Translations under genes and position numbers: made by a program
Shown: positions 57,799-64,000 of the stretch, one piece after another
How the letters are laid out: every line of letters begins with the position of its first letter
Numbering within the stretch: the first letter of the stretch is position 1
DNA from: Echinarachnius parma
Taxonomy: Eukaryota > Echinodermata > Echinoidea > Clypeasteroida > Echinarachniidae
Length of the DNA: 64,000 nt
NCBI GenBank assembly: GCA_037951105.1
Contig: JBAMJV010001409.1
Coordinates: 1 to 64,000, forward strand
Direction: 5' to 3'
Notes under the pieces: model-generated
Seen by the model: only the letters and a program-made list of their open reading frames with translations
Told to the model about the DNA's origin: nothing
The model's database searches: none

Positions 57799-59204
57799 TC
57801 ATGTCCATAGTTGACCAACTATTTGCCAAAGCACAATGCAAACATTTCCCGAGTTCGGTCTAAGATCATCGTAGTCAGAATCGCCGGCATGTAAAGCGCT
57901 CATTATTGAACTTCTGACGGTGCATTTTCCTTCCCTTCTCTGGTTTGGCGTACAAGGCACTGAGGATATCATCATCGACTGCATTGCAGTCTACCGATAG
58001 GTCCTCGACGGATGGAGTTGGTATGTTATGACCACTTATAGCCACCTGTCCGTTCACTTCGTTTCGTTTGCAATCATCCACCGTGCAGTACGTATTCTCA
58101 TTCTGACCCTGGTCTGCACCAAGTACAGAATCATCAATCACTTGAGAGTGATTTCCGCGTACAGTGGGCAGTGGATTAAAGTTGGCCCCACTTTCTTCAT
58201 AAGGCGTGCAATCGTCCTCTGGTCTCATGTCAGCAGTGCCATGGCACGGCCTTGGAGGCAACTCCGGGGCCTCATGATGAAGTGACCACGACAGGTTTAC
58301 CTGATGATCATTCCCATATCCACCTTCCGAATGATCACCGGTAACAGAAAGAGCGTTAACACTTTGAAAAGATGAAAGTGCCGGCTGTCGTGGCATATAG
58401 ATCATATCGATGCCATCTGTTGTGTTTGATCGTGACAGGGCAACTGAATGGTTCTGATGGTTCATGTTTAGTCTTTCATTTCGTCTACGCGATAAAACAG
58501 TGCACAAGGTTGCCACAGATAATATCAAGATAGTGGTTATGAAAACTACGTCCCGGGGTGTTATAAGTTGTCCGACTGAACTTCCATTTGATGTTTGGAC
58601 CGTAAGTGTTACTTGTGCGGATTGAGACTGTATCGAGTCCGATGCCTGCACAGTGGATTGTGTTTTTTCACTCTTACGTCCTGCAGTTACAGAAAGTTTG
58701 ATCTGAATCACCTGTCGTTGAGGCTTCGGAGGTCGCATCGTAATGGTCGTGATGATAGACGATTGTTCTCGGTGACGTTTCTTGACTGATAGTTTCTGGT
58801 TTTACTAGGTTAAATGCGCGGTATATGCTAGCAGGATGGACTACAATCGTGTACTGACCGTAATCAATTTCTTGCAGAGGACCTTTGATTCTAAAGGAAA
58901 AACATTTCAGACCACATAGCTGAAGCGAAAAATGAGGTGTTTGTTCACTCTCAATTATACACCAAATAGAGCTGCAAAATGTCGCGCCGCAAACGCCGTG
59001 GGAACCGCACTTCCCAATCGTCGTATTATCAGATCGAATCAATTCGAATGTATCGGCTGCTGTCCAGTAGTTATTCGTGGTGCAATGAACGCTTACATTC
59101 GTTCCATTCACTTCTAGTTCACTATGTCTCTCACAATCAACTGTTAAGAAATAGCAGGGCTGGGCGAAAAGAAGCAATGACACTATGGTTAATAGGACAG
59201 CCAT
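57799..59204 (-). pseudogene. Receptor gene 3 (type A), with two frame changes
   Basis: The ATG at 59204 starts a signal peptide and an ectodomain with all eight cysteines and LQEIDYGQYTIVV at the F-strand position. Near 58700 the frame changes inside the stalk (...STTGDSDQT against SVTAGRKSE). It then stays open through the membrane helix (VVFITTILILSVATLCTVL, then SRRRNERLNMNHQ) and the tail, with PELPPR, YEESGANFN, NENTYCTVDD and LSALYAKPEK. A second change near 57910 precedes DSDYDDLRP. Sequence is close to gene 1, so it is type A. It is either a young pseudogene or a gene with two indel errors in the assembly. Confidence 0.75.
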
Positions 59205-59720
59205 GTTGCATCTCGTTACTTCTTTGAGTTAAAACGTTGAAGATATTCCGTGCAAGAATTGCAATTACTAGTCTAAGTTTAACAGAGCGCTGTCTTGAAT
59301 CTGCTTGCTAAAGTATTATCGACGAACATTGAATGAACTCATTGAAATTTTCAAAATGATCTAGACGTGTACTTATAAAGAGTCAAGACTGGCGTGTCAA
59401 GTACACAGAAATATATGCGCTTCCCTTCAGAAACTGTAGTCCCCGACTCTCCTTCAATATGTGATTTATTACTTGCACTTTCATGCTCATGTGTCCATGC
59501 AAAATACAACAATGTAATCCGTTAATTATCTTTATTAATATCCTTTACCTCCTTTCATAAATTCTTTTATGGTTTGATTTGTTTCTGATTGGTTTCCACT
59601 TCAATCATCCTTGATTTATACATTGATATTGGTTTCATTTTTTACAGGATCGTCAACATAATTATCCTGACCATATTAATGATGTTAGTTTGTTCGTGTT
59701 TTTTTGTATCAAGAACTTTA
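59205..59720. other. 5' flank of receptor gene 3; start of the duplicated segment
   Basis: No gene is seen. From about 59410 the sequence matches the region starting at about 49365, marking the duplicated intergenic block. Confidence 0.55.
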
Positions 59721-60302
59721 TTGAAAGGGACAGTTGAGTTCTGGTAAAGAGAGTACAGTTTTGGTCAAACTGAATTTTAGTAAGCAAAACCTGCACCATA
59801 ACATTACAAACTAATAGTTATAAATCCACCATGCTCGAAAGGAATACAAAATTACAAATAACTAAGTAAAAAGCCTGTTATCATTCAAAAAGAGCCATTC
59901 AAACTCCAGAGGGCGTTATCTGAACACACATCGGTTTCAACCATTTTGAATAAAATATTGTGCATGTCATGTTATGTTATGTTGAAATGATGATTAGATA
60001 GATAGATTATCTACAACTATTTAAAAAACACTTCTTTTTTCTCTTTTTTTTAAAGAGGAAGCATTTTTTTAAAATGTAACAGCTGGTTCAAAATTGTCGA
60101 ATAATTGTGGGGCCCCACATTTGTTACGAATGGTTATATTTATGGATATTTCAGCAATTTCTGAACCGATTTTGATCAAATAAAGTGTATTCTGTCATTA
60201 AAATTGTATGGTCTTTGGAATTTGACACTCAGTTTTTCATTTTCTCACAAAAAAATTATTTTGAGTAGCGCCCTCTATACCAATACTCAACTATCCCTTT
60301 AA
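59721..60302. mobile_element. TTAA MITE family 1, copy 5
   Basis: The ends AAAGGGACAGTTGAGTTCTGG and ACCAATACTCAACTATCCCTTTAA enclose the family interior (CCACCATGCTCGAAAGG). The left TTAA is degenerate (TTGA). The right TTAA (60299-60302) is shared with the next element. It is absent from the paralogous segment near 49.7 kb, so it inserted after the duplication or was lost there. Confidence 0.8.
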
Positions 60303-60789
60303 AGATGAATACCAGTTTTGGGAAAGTAGCCGAAAACATCTATCATGTCTATGTTGATCATTATTGTTGAATAAGTAATGAAATAGGGCTTGTGTGGTAA
60401 AATCCGAACCTAAGCATCGTTAAATACAGACAAATCGGAAGAAATCCAATATCCGCCTGTGAAATTTATAAATCTACCGCCCGTTCGGACCTGTCCGCGC
60501 CGCTAACGCTGGGGGAGATATCGACGAGCTGGGGACAAGCCCGTATAGCGAACACCTGTACTCGCACGTGGTCATTGTACGTAGCGTATGGGAGATTCCA
60601 CTTTGGCGATATCTATCCGCAGACGATCAATTTATAATTTTGCAAATATATCAATTAGTAGGCGGTTTCTTGGAAAAATATTTATCATCCCGTATTAGTC
60701 AAAACATATTCTTTCACATGATTGGTAATAAGAGCTTCCATTTCATTTTTTTATAGGGGGGCGTTTCCAAAACTGGCATTCATCTTTAA
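60299..60789. mobile_element. TTAA MITE family 2, copy 3 (full)
   Basis: TTAA at 60299-60302 and 60786-60789 enclose TIRs AAGATGAATACCAGTTTTGG and CCAAAACTGGCATTCATCTT. The interior has the family blocks GGGAAAGTAGCCGAAAAC and CCGAACCTAAGCATCG. This is the best-preserved copy and defines the family ends. Confidence 0.85.
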
Positions 60790-62469
60790 GCGTCCGTCAT
60801 TTAAAAAATGTATCATCCACATTTTATATTTTGCTTTCGTTATTCTCTGGCAATAATATAAGCAGGTTTTTGAACGTGTTATTATTTCGTTTGTGCACTC
60901 ACTTATGTTTTATATTTGTATACATTGTGTTTAACTTAATTTGAAACGATTTAAAAAACATGAACGTACACACAGAACATGCGTTCAAGTAATCTAATAA
61001 GCAGAAGAACGATGATAAACCATTTGGTATAATAATTTTAATTGAATGCTCTAAATATAGGATAGTGGGTACATAATAGTTGACTACATACTGTAATAAG
61101 CAATGTTACTTTTCATAAAGGTTGATTATTATATGATAATATCCCTTAATTATTAAAATATGTACAGCGCAATTGTATACGTACTCCATCTTTAATCGAT
61201 CATAATAATTCGCATTATCTAACCCAATTCAAATACAAATGTCAGACCATAACAATACAAATAATATTAAACTCATTTAAATAAAACATTGGACTACTCG
61301 GATTGAATCTGATTTCGTACAAAGTTAGGCCTCGTCAACCTCTAATTACGTAGGTGTACGAAAGTGTGTTTGCTTCAACTGCCTTCCGGTATAATGGCGT
61401 TAAATCATTCATGTGTATTGACAGAACTATTAAAACATATGTTAAAGATTCGTATGTTTGTTTGGAACCAATTGCCAACAAATGTTTAAACAAGTTACCA
61501 GTAAAATCAAATCAAAAGCAATTGCCTACATCATTTTCAATTAAAGGTCTATTTAGTACGGGTGTCATCTCCTTTTCAAAATGCAGGTTGGACAATGACG
61601 TTGATCAATATTGCGATTTGCGATCAATTAACCAATATCATAAGGATAGGTGGAAGAATAACATGCAATGGAGATGTAAACTATACGTTTATACATCGAC
61701 GAGTATAAATCCTAAATGACTTTAACGGGAACACATTAAATAATTTTCTGTAAACTAAATATTGGTGGCTAAAACTTGTCGTAAATTATAGAAAATGATT
61801 ATATTATGTTTAACTCGCAGAAGATATACATATATTTGAACGTCTCATTTACGATACTGTTTTCATTCAAATAAAACACAAATTAAGATAACAGGGCGTA
61901 AATCATTCAAGAGTTGAACAGTGTTACAATATGACTATATACAAATATGCTATGGTTATATGGCCATATGGCTATGCTAGGTTTATATACAAAATAACAC
62001 TTGTGCTTACAATATAATTTAGTGCCGAAATTGACATAATAGCTAACTTGAGATTACATATTTTTTCCACAAAAAAATTACATTAACAAATTACTGTTCA
62101 AAGAAGGCCCTTTTCTGTCTAATCGTTTTTAACTGGAACTCAACCAAATGATGAGAATGGTGCATATTAAGATCGCACATCATTTTGATGCTACAGCAGT
62201 TCATTGTCTTAGCTCCCGCGTCGTGCGATGCATGAGGCGACCATCACTCTCCGACTGGATCGGTCAGCAGTTATTGTGCTGATGTCGTTCGTATTCCTGA
62301 GGCTGCCCTAGAGGTCCTGTTGGATGTTTTGTGGCCAGTTCATTTGGGCCGACTCGTTTGTCTTCTACCAGGGGAAGTCCACCAAAGAGTTTGGTTCGCC
62401 ATATGGTCAGGGGGAGGCTTGCTTGTTCATAGTCGGACTAATACAAATTATATCATGCATTAACTTGAC
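60790..62469. other. Continuation of the duplicated intergenic segment, no gene
   Basis: Similarity to about 49830-51800 continues to about 61800. Beyond that, 62150-62430 is GC-richer and unassigned. No convincing exon is seen. Confidence 0.5.
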
Positions 62470-62529
62470 CAGGCTCTCTGACCACTCTCTTTGACCATGC
62501 TCTCTGCCCAAGATCATCTACATTTAGGT

Positions 62530-62795
62530 TTCAAATCTTACAGTAATCCATATCTATACGCAGCTTCAGCAGCTCATAGTGGGATAAGTCAAATACGTCA
62601 TCCAGGTAAACTAGGCCCAGATATCTGTCCATGGTATCAGGTAGCTCTCGTCCATCTTAGGTTACCTTTAAATCGTGACAGCTCGGGAATCCTCTACTAC
62701 TCCTTATCCATGAGCGACTTCATCAAATCATAGGTAGACGAGTCATATAGGTCACCGGGGTAAATTTGGCCTATATCTTTCTTTTAGACTTGAAC
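62530..62795 (-). pseudogene. Receptor gene 4, two tail-end motifs in tandem
   Basis: Read on the minus strand, KKDIGQIYPGDLYDSSTYDL (about 62775-62710) ends at a stop after MDKE. Some 90 bases further, DRYLGLVYLDDVFDLSHYEL (about 62635-62560) appears. Both align to RRDQGHLYLEEFFDSSDYEL of gene 3, so the last block of the tail exon is duplicated here. Stops precede both copies. Confidence 0.55.
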
Positions 62796-63064
62796 AGAAT
62801 CTCCCCTGCCAGCAACGGTTGCACCGACCATCTTGAGATTAATTTCGTAATATTAATATGTTATATAATTAGCTTACAGCCATATACGACACGGGCTACC
62901 CTGTGCAATATTGAACCGGATCAATGCGTAACTGGTACGATTGAGCTATCTGTAAGGTTCTCGAAACATATCAGTCATGGAGCCAATGGAATTGCAAATA
63001 ATTTGAAAAGACAATAAACTACACACATTTATATATAGCTGTAGCCGTATCTCGATGACAGCGG

Positions 63065-63276
63065 CTCTAACAATTTCACAGACTATGATAATGTGAGACC
63101 CTTGATGTCTGTAGGATAGTTATTATTGATATCAAAAGGAACGATGACGACTGAAACTTCGTGCGTCTTTGCTGGTGCAGTGCCTCTGTCTGTGATGAAT
63201 TATACTTGTGGGCTCCCATCCGATATCGTAGGATAAAAGTACTCATAATCGGTCATGGATACGGTCAATGCTTCTA
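63065..63276 (-). pseudogene. Receptor gene 4, start of distal tail exon
   Basis: After an acceptor-like TTTAGCCTAG the frame reads EALTVSMTDYEYFYPTISDG and stops soon after SPQV; past the stop TDRGTAPAKTHEVSVVIVP still resembles the gene 3 tail in position. Its phase equals that of the matching site in gene 2. Broken by at least one in-frame stop. Confidence 0.55.
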
Positions 63277-63536
63277 GGCTAAACAGTACATTAAAGGGCA
63301 TCAAGCGTGGGGATGCTACATAGCGGGTCGCCATTTTGAACTGGGTTAGTTTGCGCGCACCGCATGACACTGAGCTAACGTGCATTACGCACCGTGCGCA
63401 ACGCGTATGCAAGATGGCGCCGCGCATCTCATTTGACGAATCTGAACTACCTTTAACCATGTTAACATTAATGTTTAATACATTTAACTTATCTGCGCAA
63501 GATACAAATATCTAATCTGAATAGGATTCATTTCTA
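63277..63536. other. Probable intron of receptor gene 4
   Basis: It lies between the cytoplasmic frame and the tail-exon start. 63290-63440 is GC-richer with several GCGCA words and has no similarity to the matching interval of gene 2, so it may be an insertion. Confidence 0.4.
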
Positions 63537-64000
63537 TTACAGATATTCGCTTAGAACGAGTTTAACAATATGGTACTGATACACCAAATCTAAAGTAAAG
63601 TGATGACCAGGTATTAGCAACATTATAATGCACACAGTTTCTTTTCCCATTTTATTACAGGATCGATCAAGTTTAAAGGTGTAATTCAATGGTAAGTCAC
63701 GCGGATCATCCTGCGGCTGCATCATAACTTTCTTCTCCTTGATGGACACTATGTTAAAGCTAGTCCCGATCTCCTCATAAGGCCTGCAATCATCCAGTGG
63801 CGATTGGACAGTGTCGTCAGTGCCATGATGTGCTCTTGGAGGATGATCTGATGTCTGGTGAAGTGGCCGTGGCAGATGAGTATGTTGCACATTTCCACGA
63901 TATACTCCCGAAGGACCACTGCTGACTGTGGGAGCATGGACACTTGGAACAGATAACATGGTCGGCTGTGGTGTCACGGAAGCCGTGTCTGTTGCTTCTA
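63537..64000 (-). CDS. Receptor gene 4 (type B), partial, cytoplasmic region
   Basis: Only the cytoplasmic part is in the window; the frame is open through the right edge. It reads TPQPTMLSVPSVHAPTVSSG, then HQTSDHPPRAHHG (the PELPPR site of the others is changed), PYEEIGTSFNIVSIKEKK, and ends near YQYHIVKL. Similarity to gene 2 (TPKPTISAFPSVSAL, YEEIGTSFNLVAIKEE, HEYHVG) is higher than to genes 1 and 3, so this is type B. The N-terminal half must be sought beyond 64000. Confidence 0.7.
   Translation of the reverse strand, partial: EATDTASVTPQPTMLSVPSVHAPTVSSGPSGVYRGNVQHTHLPRPLHQTSDHPPRAHHGTDDTVQSPLDDCRPYEEIGTSFNIVSIKEKKVMMQPQDDPRDLPLNYTFKLDRSCNKMGKETVCIIMLLIPGHHFTLDLVYQYHIVKLVLSEYL

Noticed and set aside
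61354-61719. 121-residue plus-strand frame
   Set aside because: It lies in the duplicated intergenic segment, and the matching region near 51.4 kb is not open, so it is probably not coding.

Overview
The window looks like nuclear DNA from a marine deuterostome invertebrate, most probably an echinoderm. This rests on an intron-free Toll-like receptor whose TIR region reads like the echinoderm TLR expansions, on a CR1/Jockey-type LINE, on very dense non-autonomous DNA transposons, and on AT-rich intergenic sequence. The species call is inference from recalled family features; no search was run.

Layout. 1-2184 is a perfect, spacer-free inverted repeat whose two arms carry the 3' end of a TLR. 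The rest of that TLR reads leftward from 3926. It has one premature stop just before the TIR domain and two frame breaks. 4.8-10.8 kb is a mosaic of TIR and fold-back elements without genes. 10.8-15.2 kb is a decayed LINE on the minus strand. 17.2-19.2 kb holds a few candidate exons of an unrecognised plus-strand gene. 19.2-41 kb is mostly repeats: TTAA-flanked MITE families, a Tc1/mariner-like MITE, nested TIR elements at 36.6-39.1 kb, and a tRNA-like sequence at 26.2 kb. It also contains one convincing isolated coding exon, an N-terminal type II membrane anchor at 30.7 kb. A signal-peptide exon lies at 41.06 kb. A 4.2 kb TIR-bounded block (44.55-48.75 kb) encloses a higher-order tandem repeat of about 1050 bp.

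The most interesting part is 41.6-64.0 kb. Here a tandem array of four paralogous genes, all on the minus strand, encodes type I membrane proteins that I cannot assign to a named family. Where the ectodomain is present (three genes) it has a signal peptide, one eight-cysteine Ig-like domain and a Ser/Thr-rich stalk. A transmembrane helix follows, then a long cytoplasmic tail with a PxxPxR SH3 ligand and several tyrosine docking motifs (YEEI/YEES, YxxV, YxxP, YxxI-x4-YxxL). A separate distal tail block carries a second conserved tyrosine motif. The genes alternate in type (A-B-A-B), and intergenic DNA between A and B is also duplicated, so the array probably grew by duplication of a two-gene unit. 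Copies range from intact (gene 1) to visibly decaying (genes 2, 3 and the tail of 4), the picture expected of a birth-and-death immune receptor family. A role in immune recognition is inference. The nearby TLR pseudogene fits an immune neighbourhood but does not prove it.
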